Assembly: GCA_965275915.1 (NCBI GenBank)
Contig: CBDHYI010000005.1
Coordinates: forward strand, 62,001-126,000
Direction: 5' to 3'
From: JBDWFY01 sp965275915
Lineage (GTDB): Bacteria; Pseudomonadota; Alphaproteobacteria; Rhizobiales; Stappiaceae
DNA: 64,000 nt
The translations under genes and the position numbers were made by a program. This document shows, one piece after another, positions 7,765-15,865 of this stretch (positions are counted from its first letter, which is position 1; each line of letters starts with the position of its first letter). Below the pieces are notes generated by a model, which saw only the letters and a list, made by a program, of their open reading frames with translations, made no database searches and was not told the DNA's origin.

Positions 7765-8766
7765 TTAGTAAGCCCCTCGAATATGCTGCGCGACATGATC
7801 GCGATAATATGCGACCAGCTGCGCACGGTAGTCTTCGTTGAGCGGCTTCAACGCTGAGACTCGGGTATTACGGATAACCTGATCGGGAGCACTCGCACCG
7901 GGAATGATTGTCGAGACAGCCGGATGATCGAGAATCCAGCGGTTCGCCATTTCCGCCAAAGACATGTTTGCAGGCAGCGTGTCTTTGAGACCGTCGATAA
8001 GGTCTATACCGGTCTCATAAGCGATTCCCGCAAAGGTCTCACCGACATTAAAGGCCTGACCGTCCCTGTTGTAGTTCCGGTGATCGCTTTCGGCAAATTG
8101 CGTCTCTTTGGTGAACTTGCCCGACAGCAGTCCGCTTGCCAGAGGAAGGCGAACGATGATGCCCGTTCCGGTGCGCTCCGCTTCCGGAAGAAGGTCCGTC
8201 GCAATCTTCTGCCGGAACAGGTTGAAGATAACCTGAAGCGACAACAGTCCCTCCTGTCGCATCGCCAGAAGACCTTCTTCAACGGTCTCGACACTGGCAC
8301 CAAAATGCGCAATCAGGCCCTCTGCCTGGAAGTCCCTGAGCCAGTCGAAGACGTCTCCTTTCAGAAGATGTTCGGTCGGAATGCAATGCAACTGAACAAG
8401 ATCGAGTCTGTCGAGACCGAGCCTGTCCAGCGATCTTTCCAAACCCCGGCGCATCGTTTCTTTGGAATAACCGTCGGGGAAAACGCCCGCAGCGCGCCCG
8501 AATTTTGTCGCAACACGCGGTCGCGGACCGTCAAGCGATGTCAGGAACCGGCCGATGAGCCTTTCGCTACGGCCATCGCCGTAAACATCGGCGGTATCCA
8601 GAAACGTCACACCTTCGTCGATGGCGGTTTTCAGGATCCTGAGGGAGTTTTCGTCCGACGTATTGTCACCCCAATCGCCGCCGAACTGCCAGCATCCCAG
8701 CCCGATTTCGCTAACCGTAAATCCATTCGCTCCAAGTTGGCGCTCATTTATCTTATGTCCGGGCAT
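7765..8766 (-). CDS. Aldo/keto reductase
   Basis: NAD(P)H-dependent oxidoreductase of the AKR family. The catalytic tetrad is visible: Asp in FLDTADVYGDG, Tyr in the same VYGDG segment, Lys in VATKFGR and His in LVQLHC. The C-terminal cofactor-binding part contains STIIPGASAPDQV. The start chosen, ATG at 8766, gives 333 residues beginning a few residues before RQLGANGFTVSEIGLG, where the family usually starts. In-frame starts upstream (8790, 8841) would crowd the divergent gene. Substrate unknown. It is divergently arranged with a small VOC-like gene. Confidence 0.88.
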   Translation of the reverse strand: MPGHKINERQLGANGFTVSEIGLGCWQFGGDWGDNTSDENSLRILKTAIDEGVTFLDTADVYGDGRSERLIGRFLTSLDGPRPRVATKFGRAAGVFPDGYSKETMRRGLERSLDRLGLDRLDLVQLHCIPTEHLLKGDVFDWLRDFQAEGLIAHFGASVETVEEGLLAMRQEGLLSLQVIFNLFRQKIATDLLPEAERTGTGIIVRLPLASGLLSGKFTKETQFAESDHRNYNRDGQAFNVGETFAGIAYETGIDLIDGLKDTLPANMSLAEMANRWILDHPAVSTIIPGASAPDQVIRNTRVSALKPLNEDYRAQLVAYYRDHVAQHIRGAY

Positions 8767-8869
8767 CGCCACAACAAATCTTGTTTCCATGATATCGATC
8801 GGCGCGTTATACGCCGCCGGCCCGGCGATGCAATCGGACATCGCTTCACTATTCTGCTATGACTGCGCG

Positions 8870-9331
8870 ATGAGCCTTTTACATATCTCAATCAATGCGC
8901 AAGAGCAGGAAGATGTCGCCCGTTTTTTGGCCCGGATTCTGGACGGAAAAGCCCTTCCGTTTCCGCCTTTTCCAGACAGTTGGATCGCATTCACCGACAA
9001 GAATGACGGCACTGCCATCGAGGTCTATCCCCTCGGCCACAGGCTGAAGGCAGGCCCTGACCAGATCGCCTGCATTTCCGGATCGCCGGACAATCAGGAA
9101 ACGTTCGTTCATGCGGCAATCGGATCGCCCCTGCCCTGCGACCGGATCCTGGCTCTGGCCGACAGCAAGGGCTGGACGTCCCGCATCTGCAACCGCGGAC
9201 CGTTTGAGTGCGTTGAGGTCTGGATCGAGAACCGCCTGCTCATCGAGGTGCTCGACCCGCAGATGCAGCAGGCCTATCGCTCAGGCATGACAGTAGAAAA
9301 CTGGAAACGCATGTTCGGCATGTCGTCATAA
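8870..9331 (+). CDS. Small VOC-superfamily-like protein
   Basis: A 153-residue protein whose order of short beta-rich segments (LLHISINAQEQEDVARFL, then WIAFTDKNDGTAIEVYP, then a second half ending LLIEVLDPQ) resembles the glyoxalase/bleomycin-resistance (VOC) fold. No clear set of metal ligands is obvious, so enzymatic activity is uncertain. The ATG at 8870 is selected because the earlier in-frame starts (from 8621) lie inside the divergent aldo/keto reductase gene. Not assigned to a pathway; the shared divergent promoter region with the reductase suggests joint regulation only weakly. Confidence 0.65.
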   Translation: MSLLHISINAQEQEDVARFLARILDGKALPFPPFPDSWIAFTDKNDGTAIEVYPLGHRLKAGPDQIACISGSPDNQETFVHAAIGSPLPCDRILALADSKGWTSRICNRGPFECVEVWIENRLLIEVLDPQMQQAYRSGMTVENWKRMFGMSS

Positions 9332-9403
9332 CGCCCGCTGCGGCACAGCAAGACTGTCACTCTTGGGAAAACCGGCTATACCGCAGCATATGCATCACCT
9401 GCC

Positions 9404-10105
9404 TCAACAACACGCATCTGTCACGCACGCATCGCTGAAACAGCGACTCTCGACGTCCTCACCCCGGCCGAGAAACGTCTGGTCAGACAGATAAAACCTG
9501 CTGAACGCCTCTCTGAAGTCCGGCGCGACGGATTTCTCGGCGAGGCCGTCCGCAAGAAGCGTCTGCTGCCAGGCTTTCAGTTTGGGACGATCGCCAAGAA
9601 AGTCATGACTGGAATGCTCTCTCACAATGTCGGCGCGGTGAAGCAGCGGCAGCCAGGCGACGTCGACCATGCCGATGCTCTTGCCGCCGAAGTACGGTGT
9701 CTTACCAAGCTGCTTCTCCATTCGGTCGAACGCCGCATTGAGCTTCTCGCTCCGCTTTTTCAGCGTGCTGCAATCGGAACTGCGCTGGGCACTGCACTGT
9801 ACGAGGTAGCTCTTTGATGCCAGATAGCTCCAGGCACGATTGATCGCTTTGGTTTCAAGCGCAAGGTCGGGCTGAAGCGGCGGATAGGCCTCTTCGATAT
9901 ATTCGACAATGGCATCGCTCTCAAACAGGGCCTGTCCGCCGTCTGTGACCAGCACCGGCACCTGGCCGCTGGGAGAGACGTCAAGAAACCACTGGGGCTT
10001 ATCCCTCAGACTGATATACTCAATGTCGTAGTCTATGCCTTTAGCTTCCAGCAGGGCCGTGACACGCTGAACAAAGGGACAGATCTTGAAACTGACGATT
10101 TTCAT
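9404..10105 (-). CDS. Glutathione S-transferase family protein
   Basis: Cytosolic GST-like protein of 233 residues. The N-terminal thioredoxin-like domain starts MKIVSFKICPFVQRV, contains the cis-proline segment GQVPVL and the glutathione-binding FESDAIVEYIEE; the C-terminal part is helical. The CPF motif near residue 9 suggests an omega- or beta-type catalytic cysteine. The start at 10105 is preferred because the track further upstream would run into the divergent ArsR gene and its operator. The C-terminus carries several cysteines (CFSDACVTDACC), which is unusual for the family. Divergent from an ArsR regulator that probably controls it. Confidence 0.88.
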   Translation of the reverse strand: MKIVSFKICPFVQRVTALLEAKGIDYDIEYISLRDKPQWFLDVSPSGQVPVLVTDGGQALFESDAIVEYIEEAYPPLQPDLALETKAINRAWSYLASKSYLVQCSAQRSSDCSTLKKRSEKLNAAFDRMEKQLGKTPYFGGKSIGMVDVAWLPLLHRADIVREHSSHDFLGDRPKLKAWQQTLLADGLAEKSVAPDFREAFSRFYLSDQTFLGRGEDVESRCFSDACVTDACC

Positions 10106-10167
10106 TGGGTTTTGGCCTTCGGTGGTTGAGGTGGATTGACATGCACTACGCAGAGAATAAATATCTA

Positions 10168-10195
10168 ATCTCAATAATTCAAGAAATGTTGAGAT
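10168..10195. promoter_or_regulatory. Inverted repeat, probable ArsR operator
   Basis: ATCTCAA (10168-10174) and TTGAGAT (10189-10195) form a perfect inverted repeat with a 14-base AT-rich centre, in the divergent region between the GST gene and the ArsR gene. Its right arm ends one base before the ArsR ATG at 10197. ArsR-family dimers typically bind such imperfectly spaced palindromes over the promoter. Confidence 0.65.
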
Positions 10196-10196
10196 A

Positions 10197-10595
10197 ATGA
10201 ATGAAAAAAATGCCATAGCAATGTTCGGCGCCCTTTCGCAGGGCACCCGACTGCACATCGTCCGCTTTCTGGTCGAGGTTGGAGACGATGGCGCTGCGGC
10301 GGGTGAGATTGGAGAACGGGTCGGTGCATCCTCTTCACGCGCGTCCTTTCACCTCTCGGCGCTTGAAAATGCCGGCCTGATCACGTCAGAGCGCCAGTCC
10401 CGCAGCATCATCTACCGCGCGGACCTTGCCAGTCTGGGCGGGCTGGTATCGTTCCTCCTCAATGACTGCTGCGGCAGCCATCCGGACATTCTTGCCTGCT
10501 GCAGTCCGGGGCAAATTCCTGCTAAAGGCGTTGGCATCAGGAAACAAACCGCACCCGGCAACGTGATTACCGTCAGAAAAAGCGTATCGGATTGA
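10197..10595 (+). CDS. ArsR-family transcriptional regulator
   Basis: A 132-residue winged-helix regulator. The DNA-binding part is typical (FGALSQGTRLHIVRFL, then VGASSSRASFHLSALENAGLI and the wing SERQSRSIIYRAD). The C-terminal extension holds paired cysteines, DCCGSHPDILACC, which could sense metal, thiol or oxidant. It is divergent from a glutathione S-transferase, suggesting detoxification control. The ATG at 10197 sits directly against the palindrome, leaving no room for a Shine-Dalgarno; the message may be leaderless or start at another codon. A hairpin follows the gene. Confidence 0.9.
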   Translation: MNEKNAIAMFGALSQGTRLHIVRFLVEVGDDGAAAGEIGERVGASSSRASFHLSALENAGLITSERQSRSIIYRADLASLGGLVSFLLNDCCGSHPDILACCSPGQIPAKGVGIRKQTAPGNVITVRKSVSD

Positions 10596-10603
10596 GCAAT
10601 AGA

Positions 10604-10627
10604 AAGAGCGTCCGCAAAGGCGCTCTT
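10604..10627 (+). terminator. Hairpin after the ArsR gene
   Basis: AAGAGCG (10604-10610) pairs with CGCTCTT (10621-10627) around a 10-base loop. No strong T tract follows, so it is only a moderate terminator candidate. It separates the ArsR gene from the downstream ABC transporter operon. Confidence 0.45.
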
Positions 10628-10746
10628 CGCGTGAAACAGAACGAAAGACTGGAAATTGGTCAGACCGATCAGTACAGTATCCAGCGGAACGATCGTATGG
10701 AGCGCCATCAGCCCGCACGGCTGCGGCATTCTGAGGGAGGAAACGA

Positions 10747-11487
10747 TTGAGTCTGCTTGAACTGAAAAATATCACCAAAAGCTTTGGAGCAATCCACGCC
10801 TTACAAGGCATCAATCTTACCATTCAGCCCGGAGAGGCGGTCGGGCTGATGGGTGACAACGGAGCCGGCAAATCAACCCTGATGAAAATCATCGCCGGAA
10901 ATTTTCTGCCCACAAGTGGTGAAATCCGGATCGAAGATCAGCCGGTCGCATTTTATAAACCCATCGACGCGCGCAACGCAGGCATAGAGATCGTTTATCA
11001 GGATCTCGCCCTGTGCGACAATCTTACAGCCGGCGCCAATGTATTTCTGGGGCGGGAGAAAAAGAAGAAAATCGGCCCTTTCTCCATGCTCGATTACGGT
11101 GCGATGTACAGGCGCGCGGCAGAACTGTTTACGGAATTGAAGTCAGAAACCCGCCCGCGCGATCTGGTCCGGCAGATGTCCGGTGGTCAACGTCAGGCGG
11201 TCGCTATCGCCCGCACGCGCCTGTCCGACCCGAAACTGGTGCTGATGGACGAACCGACAGCGGCAATCTCCGTGCGCCAGGTGGCGGAGGTCCTTGCGCT
11301 GATAAAACGGCTGAAGGATACCGGCCATGCCGTCATCCTTGTTTCGCACCGGATGCCGGATGTCTTTGAAGTCTGCGACAGGATTTCGGTGTTGCGCCGC
11401 GGCACCAAGGTTGCCGACAAACGCATTGACGAAACAAGCCCCGAAGAAGTCACGGGCCTGATTACGGGGGCTATTGCAGTGGCATGA
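10747..11487 (+). CDS. Sugar-type ABC transporter ATP-binding protein (FrcA-like)
   Basis: ATPase subunit of a carbohydrate importer, 246 residues, with a single nucleotide-binding domain like FrcA rather than the double domain of RbsA. Motifs in order: Walker A GDNGAGKST, signature MSGGQRQAVAIAR, Walker B LVLMDEPTAA and the H-loop SHRMPD. It uses a TTG start at 10747, supported by GGGAGG six bases upstream. It overlaps the permease gene by four bases and the binding-protein gene follows, giving the order ATPase-permease-binding protein. The sugar is unknown; fructose or another pentose/hexose is possible by family resemblance. Confidence 0.9.
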   Translation: MSLLELKNITKSFGAIHALQGINLTIQPGEAVGLMGDNGAGKSTLMKIIAGNFLPTSGEIRIEDQPVAFYKPIDARNAGIEIVYQDLALCDNLTAGANVFLGREKKKKIGPFSMLDYGAMYRRAAELFTELKSETRPRDLVRQMSGGQRQAVAIARTRLSDPKLVLMDEPTAAISVRQVAEVLALIKRLKDTGHAVILVSHRMPDVFEVCDRISVLRRGTKVADKRIDETSPEEVTGLITGAIAVA

Positions 11488-12506
11488 CCGATCGAGTTCA
11501 AAACCAGGCATCCCATGCCGAGATAGACGACAGCATCACCCAGCGCCGGGAGGTGACCGGCTTTGGAGCTGTCATTCGCACCCAGCCTTTCTGGGTCTTT
11601 ATGGCCCTTGTCGCCATCGGGCTGGTTATGACCTTCGTTTCAGAAGCCTTCATGACCGAGCGCAACATGTTCAACATCACGCGTAATCTGGCCTTTTTCG
11701 GCATCATGGCTTTGGGCATGTCTGCCGTTATCTGCACGGCCGGCATTGATCTTTCTGTCGGTTCACTCCTTGGCTTGTGCGCAATCACGCTCGGCCTGAC
11801 CATGCAGGCAGGCTGGGGTATCGGGACAGGCTTCTTCGTCTGTATGCTGACGGCTGCAATTGTCGGCCTGATCAATGGCGTGCTGATTGCCTATCTCAAG
11901 ATGGCACCGTTTGTCGTGACACTTGGTATGCTGGCCATGGCCCGTTCGATTGCCATGGTCTTGTCCAACAACAAGATGATCTACGATTTCGGACCCGACA
12001 TGGACCTGTTTGAATGGATCGGCGGGGAAAGCATGCTCGGTGTGCCCAATGTGGTTTGGGTACTGATTGTTCTCACCGCGACTTTCTGGTGGGTCTGGCG
12101 TTATTCGACATGGGGCCGTTGGGTGATCGCCATCGGCGGTAATGCCCAGGCCGCCAAACTCGCCGGGATCCCGGTCGAGCGCATGATTGTTTCCGTCTAT
12201 GTCGTCTGTTCCCTGTGCACCGGGCTCGCCGCCTTCATGTTCATCGGCTACACCGGATCTGCTACCAACGGCATGGGCGTGACCTATGAGCTGAACGTCA
12301 TCGCAGCCAGCGTCATTGGCGGTGCCAACCTGATGGGCGGCGTGGTCTATGCGTTTGGAGCACCCATTGGCGCGGCGCTGGTGGAACTTATCCGAAATTC
12401 GCTGCTTCTTGCTGGAATTCCGGCGCTTTGGCAGCAGTTCTTTGTTGGTCTTTTCCTGATCCTCGCTGTGCTTCTGGAACAGATCCGCAATCGCGGAGGC
12501 CGGTAA
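11484..12506 (+). CDS. Sugar-type ABC transporter permease (FrcC/RbsC-like)
   Basis: Integral membrane subunit of the same importer, 340 residues with about nine to ten hydrophobic segments. The BPD_transp_2 features are visible: IDLSVGSLLGLCA, NGVLIAYLKMAPFVVTLG, and the conserved GGNAQAAKLAGIPVERM cytoplasmic loop. Start ATG overlaps the stop of the ATPase gene, indicating coupled translation. The next gene, encoding the periplasmic binding protein, starts 42 bases downstream with its own strong SD. Confidence 0.92.
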   Translation: MTDRVQNQASHAEIDDSITQRREVTGFGAVIRTQPFWVFMALVAIGLVMTFVSEAFMTERNMFNITRNLAFFGIMALGMSAVICTAGIDLSVGSLLGLCAITLGLTMQAGWGIGTGFFVCMLTAAIVGLINGVLIAYLKMAPFVVTLGMLAMARSIAMVLSNNKMIYDFGPDMDLFEWIGGESMLGVPNVVWVLIVLTATFWWVWRYSTWGRWVIAIGGNAQAAKLAGIPVERMIVSVYVVCSLCTGLAAFMFIGYTGSATNGMGVTYELNVIAASVIGGANLMGGVVYAFGAPIGAALVELIRNSLLLAGIPALWQQFFVGLFLILAVLLEQIRNRGGR

Positions 12507-12548
12507 CCGGCCCCGCTTCTCTTCAAACATAATAGGGAGGAACCTCAA

Positions 12549-13535
12549 ATGAAGAGATTAATCGCACTGGCCCTTGCTGCGACTGTCGCAATGCCGGCGG
12601 CGGCTCTTGCAGCCGACTACACCTTTGCGCTTGTGCCGAAAGCGATGAACAACCCGTTCTTCGATCTGGCGCGGGATGGCTGCTACAAGGCCCAGGAAGA
12701 GTTGGCAGACGTCACGTGCGAATATATCGGCCCGGGCGAACATACAGAGCTTGAGCAGATCCAGATCGTGCAGGACCTGATCACCAAAGGCGTGGACGGA
12801 ATTGCCGTCGCACCATCCAACGCGCCGGCCATGGCCAAGGTTTTGAAGGCCGCGGTCGATGCGGGTATTCCGGTCATGACATGGGACTCCGACCTTCTTG
12901 AAGAAGACAAGGGTCTTCGCACCACCTATGTGGGCACCAACAACTATGACATCGGTGTCAATCTTGCGAAGCTTGCAATGGAACGCCATCCCGACGGCGG
13001 AACTGTCTGCCTTCAGACCGGCGGCGCGGCCGCAGCCAATCACAATGAACGCCTGAAAGGCGCCCGTGACACGCTGGCAGGCAAGGACATGGGCACACCT
13101 CCGGGTGCGGCTCTGGCCGGTGAAGGCGGCTGGACGGAAATTTCCGGTTGCCCTCTGATCACGAACGATGATGGCAACGTCGCTGTTCAGGGCATGACGG
13201 ATATTCTGGCGGCCAACCCGGATCTGACGCTGTTCCTGTCAACGGGTGCATTCACACAGTGGTTTGACAACGCATACCGGAAAGCCGCTGAGCCTTATAA
13301 GGCCAAGATGGATGCCGGGGAGATGACCATTGTGGTCGCCGATACCCTGCCCATGCAGCTTGAGCAGACAAAAGACGGTCTGGGCAATGGCCTTGTCGGA
13401 CAGCGTCCGTTTGAGATGGGCTATAAGTCGATGTTCATCCTGAAAGACATCAAGGAAGGCAAATCGGTTGAAGATCCAATCTATACCGGCCTCGACGTCT
13501 GCAACAACGACAACGTCGACACGTGCGTCCAGTAA
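12549..13535 (+). CDS. Sugar-type ABC transporter periplasmic binding protein (FrcB-like)
   Basis: Substrate-binding protein of 328 residues with a Sec signal peptide (about residues 1-21, AALAA cleavage region) and a type-1 periplasmic binding fold: KAMNNPFFDLARDG, VDGIAVAPSNAPAM and YVGTNNYDIGVNLAKLAM are recognisable. Strong SD GGGAGGAA precedes the ATG. Encoded last in the ABC operon, as often seen where extra binding protein is made from a separate ribosome site. Followed by a clear hairpin and then an SDR gene, so the SDR may be read at lower level. Confidence 0.92.
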   Translation: MKRLIALALAATVAMPAAALAADYTFALVPKAMNNPFFDLARDGCYKAQEELADVTCEYIGPGEHTELEQIQIVQDLITKGVDGIAVAPSNAPAMAKVLKAAVDAGIPVMTWDSDLLEEDKGLRTTYVGTNNYDIGVNLAKLAMERHPDGGTVCLQTGGAAAANHNERLKGARDTLAGKDMGTPPGAALAGEGGWTEISGCPLITNDDGNVAVQGMTDILAANPDLTLFLSTGAFTQWFDNAYRKAAEPYKAKMDAGEMTIVVADTLPMQLEQTKDGLGNGLVGQRPFEMGYKSMFILKDIKEGKSVEDPIYTGLDVCNNDNVDTCVQ

Positions 13536-13560
13536 TACCTGTCTGACAACAAGCATTAAG

Positions 13561-13590
13561 ACGGCGGCACGGAAACATCCCTGCCGCCGT
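13561..13590 (+). terminator. Terminator-like hairpin after the binding-protein gene
   Basis: ACGGCGGCA (13561-13569) pairs perfectly with TGCCGCCGT (13582-13590) across a 12-base loop, followed by TTGT. It lies 25 bases after the binding-protein stop and before the SDR gene. It may terminate or attenuate transcription. Confidence 0.6.
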
Positions 13591-13645
13591 TTGTCGTATC
13601 CTGCCATTTGAAGGGCATTCCCGGTTGGCAAAGCGGAGCAAGCTC

Positions 13646-14461
13646 ATGAATAGACTGGACGGCAAAATTGCGGTCGTTACCGGTGGAACCCAGGGCCTGG
13701 GCGCAGCCATTGCCCGGCGTTTCGCAGAAGCGGGCGCCGCCGGTATCGTGACATGCGGCCGCAATGCTGAAAAAGGCGGCGCGGTGGCGTCGGAAATCAC
13801 CAAAACGCATAACGTTCCGGTCCGGTTCGTGCCCACCGACCTTGCGAAGGTTGAGGATTGCCACGCGGCGATGCAAGCCGCTGACGAAGCCTTCGGAAGG
13901 GTCGATGTCCTGGTCAATGCCGCTGGGCTCACGGACCGAGGAAATATTCTGAACACAACGCAGGACCTGTTCGACCGCATGTTTGCGGTCAATGTCCGAG
14001 CGCCCTTTTTCCTTATTCAGGATGCCGTCCGGATGATGATCCGGGACGGTGCTCACGGCAGCATCGTCAATATCGGATCGACCTCCGCCCGTGCTGGTCA
14101 GCCTTTCATCGCACCTTATTGCGCTTCAAAAGGAGCGCTGTCCACCCTGACCCGCAACACCGGATTTGCCTTGATGCGCAACCGGATAAGGGTGAACCAG
14201 CTTGATATCGGCTGGATGAACTCCGACCACGAACGAAAAGTACAGGCGAGCGAATCCGGCGATACGGATTTCATCGACAAACAGGCTGCAACCCTGCCTT
14301 TCGGCCGCCTTCTTGATCCTGATGAGGTGGCTAAAGCCGTCGCATTCCTCGCTTCCGACGACAGCGGGATGATGACAGGCTCTGTCGTACAGTTCGATCA
14401 GTCGGTCTGGGGCGGCTATGACGGCCAGGCGCCAACCCCGGCAGACCCAATAACGCTGTAA
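13646..14461 (+). CDS. Short-chain dehydrogenase/reductase (SDR)
   Basis: NAD(P)-dependent oxidoreductase of the classical SDR family, 271 residues. The nucleotide-binding glycine motif TGGTQGLG is at residues 12-19, followed by NAAG in the fourth strand and the YCASK active-site motif (Tyr-x3-Lys) with an upstream serine in NIGSTSARAG. The ATG at 13646 follows GGAG, so it is chosen over a TTG at 13625. Its position downstream of the sugar ABC transporter suggests that it oxidises the imported sugar or polyol or a derivative, which is inference. Confidence 0.9.
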   Translation: MNRLDGKIAVVTGGTQGLGAAIARRFAEAGAAGIVTCGRNAEKGGAVASEITKTHNVPVRFVPTDLAKVEDCHAAMQAADEAFGRVDVLVNAAGLTDRGNILNTTQDLFDRMFAVNVRAPFFLIQDAVRMMIRDGAHGSIVNIGSTSARAGQPFIAPYCASKGALSTLTRNTGFALMRNRIRVNQLDIGWMNSDHERKVQASESGDTDFIDKQAATLPFGRLLDPDEVAKAVAFLASDDSGMMTGSVVQFDQSVWGGYDGQAPTPADPITL

Positions 14462-14565
14462 GCCGTCCGGCGGCCAAACAATCGAGCATCCGTTGTCCCG
14501 GTCGCGTTGTGCAGATATAAACCTGCGCATCACGTTCCGTGCAGCAATCAGAAACGAGACATTCC

Positions 14566-15090
14566 ATGGCCGCTATACCGACCATCGAAACAGAACGACT
14601 CCGCCTGCGTCCCATGACTCTGGACGACTGGCCCGCCTTTCAGGAACTTATGTGCTCAGACCGCGCTGCCTATATGGGCGGCCCCTATTCGAAACAGGGA
14701 GCCTGGGGCTGGTTCTGCCATGATATCGCCCAGTGGATGCTGTTCGGGCATGGCGGTCTTATGATCGAGGATCGTCAGACAGGACACACTCTCGGCCAGG
14801 TCGGCATCAATTTCGGCCCCTTGTTTTCAGAACACGAACTGGGCTGGTTTCTCTACCCTGAAGCCGAAGGCAAAGGGTATGCCTTCGAAGCAGCGCAAGC
14901 CTGCCGCGACTGGGCCTTTGCCGAACTTGGCCTCACAACACTTGTCAGTTTTATGGCACGCGAAAATGTCCGCTCACGAAAACTTGCTGAGCGGCTTGGC
15001 GCTGTGCTTGATCCGAATATATCAGTTGGAGACCCGGAAGATCTGGTCTACCGGCATCCCCACCCTGGGACCGGTCGGTCATCGGGCTGA
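14566..15090 (+). CDS. GNAT-family N-acetyltransferase (RimJ/RimL type)
   Basis: A 174-residue acetyltransferase. It begins with the typical IETERLRLRPMTLDDW, and the acetyl-CoA-binding part includes LGWFLYPEAEGKGYAFEAAQA, followed by FMARENVRSRKLAERLGA, both hallmarks of the RimJ/RimL subgroup that acetylates protein N-termini or small molecules. The ATG at 14566 is preferred over a GTG at 14539. It stands alone, and its substrate is unknown. A strong hairpin separates it from the convergent YceI gene. Confidence 0.9.
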   Translation: MAAIPTIETERLRLRPMTLDDWPAFQELMCSDRAAYMGGPYSKQGAWGWFCHDIAQWMLFGHGGLMIEDRQTGHTLGQVGINFGPLFSEHELGWFLYPEAEGKGYAFEAAQACRDWAFAELGLTTLVSFMARENVRSRKLAERLGAVLDPNISVGDPEDLVYRHPHPGTGRSSG

Positions 15091-15102
15091 TACAAAATGA
15101 AG

Positions 15103-15127
15103 AGGGCTGCGACAAAGGCGCAGCCCT
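15103..15127. terminator. Bidirectional terminator between GNAT and YceI genes
   Basis: AGGGCTGCG (15103-15111) and CGCAGCCCT (15119-15127) form a perfect 9-bp stem with a 7-base loop between two convergent genes. T-rich sequence follows on the minus strand (CTTCATTTTG). Confidence 0.75.
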
Positions 15128-15140
15128 GTTGGACGTTGTC

Positions 15141-15707
15141 CTACTGCCGAATGCCTTCGACTTGAACAATCAGTTTGATTGGCGCATCGCCGATTACCCC
15201 GCCCATTCCGAAGTCACCGAGTTGGATCGTCGTCGTGCCGGTAAATCCGGAGCGATACCCGCCCCAGGGATCTTTGCCTTCACCGATGAACCTGGTGTCC
15301 AATTCAACCGGCTTCGTAATGCCGCGAAGTGTAAGGTCGCCGGTCAAAACAGCGGTGTCCTCGCCCGTCACCTCAATGCCTGTGCTGGCAAACGTTGCCT
15401 TGGGATGGTTGGCAACATCAAAAAAATCGGCGCTGCGAAGATGATCGTCGCGCTTGGCATGGTTCGAATTGACGGAATTCATGTCAATCTCCACAGATAC
15501 GCTGCCTTCCTCGGGCTTCGCGCTATCAAACGTATAGTTTCCATCAAACGTATCGAACCGCCCCGTGAGTATGGAATACCCTAAATGGCTCGCCTCAAAA
15601 TTGATGGACGCATGGGCGCCCTCAACGTCAATTATGTAATTAGCTGCGGTTGCAGCTGTACTCAAAGACAACGCAAGGCCGGCAGATATCAGCGTAACTT
15701 TTAACAT
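15141..15707 (-). CDS. YceI-family periplasmic lipid-binding protein
   Basis: Secreted 188-residue protein with a signal peptide (about residues 1-21, ending AATA) and a YceI beta-barrel: YIIDVEGAHASINFEASHLGYS, the MNSVNSNHAKRDDHLRS region and LTLRGITKPVEL are family landmarks. YceI proteins bind isoprenoid-like or amphiphilic molecules in the periplasm; the exact ligand here is unknown. Single-gene unit, with a weak SD region (GGGGAGTTG) upstream of the start. Confidence 0.92.
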   Translation of the reverse strand: MLKVTLISAGLALSLSTAATAANYIIDVEGAHASINFEASHLGYSILTGRFDTFDGNYTFDSAKPEEGSVSVEIDMNSVNSNHAKRDDHLRSADFFDVANHPKATFASTGIEVTGEDTAVLTGDLTLRGITKPVELDTRFIGEGKDPWGGYRSGFTGTTTIQLGDFGMGGVIGDAPIKLIVQVEGIRQ

Positions 15708-15865
15708 TCAGAACAACTCCCCTTGGACTTCCGGATCGTATTTTCAGCAGGCATTTCAACGCGGTACTTCACTTATGGAAAATACCGGTGAGCCGGCACA
15801 GCCGCCCAACTTGGAGGCCGGCTCAGTTGATATAGGCCACTGACGGGAATCGTCTACCGCCTGCC

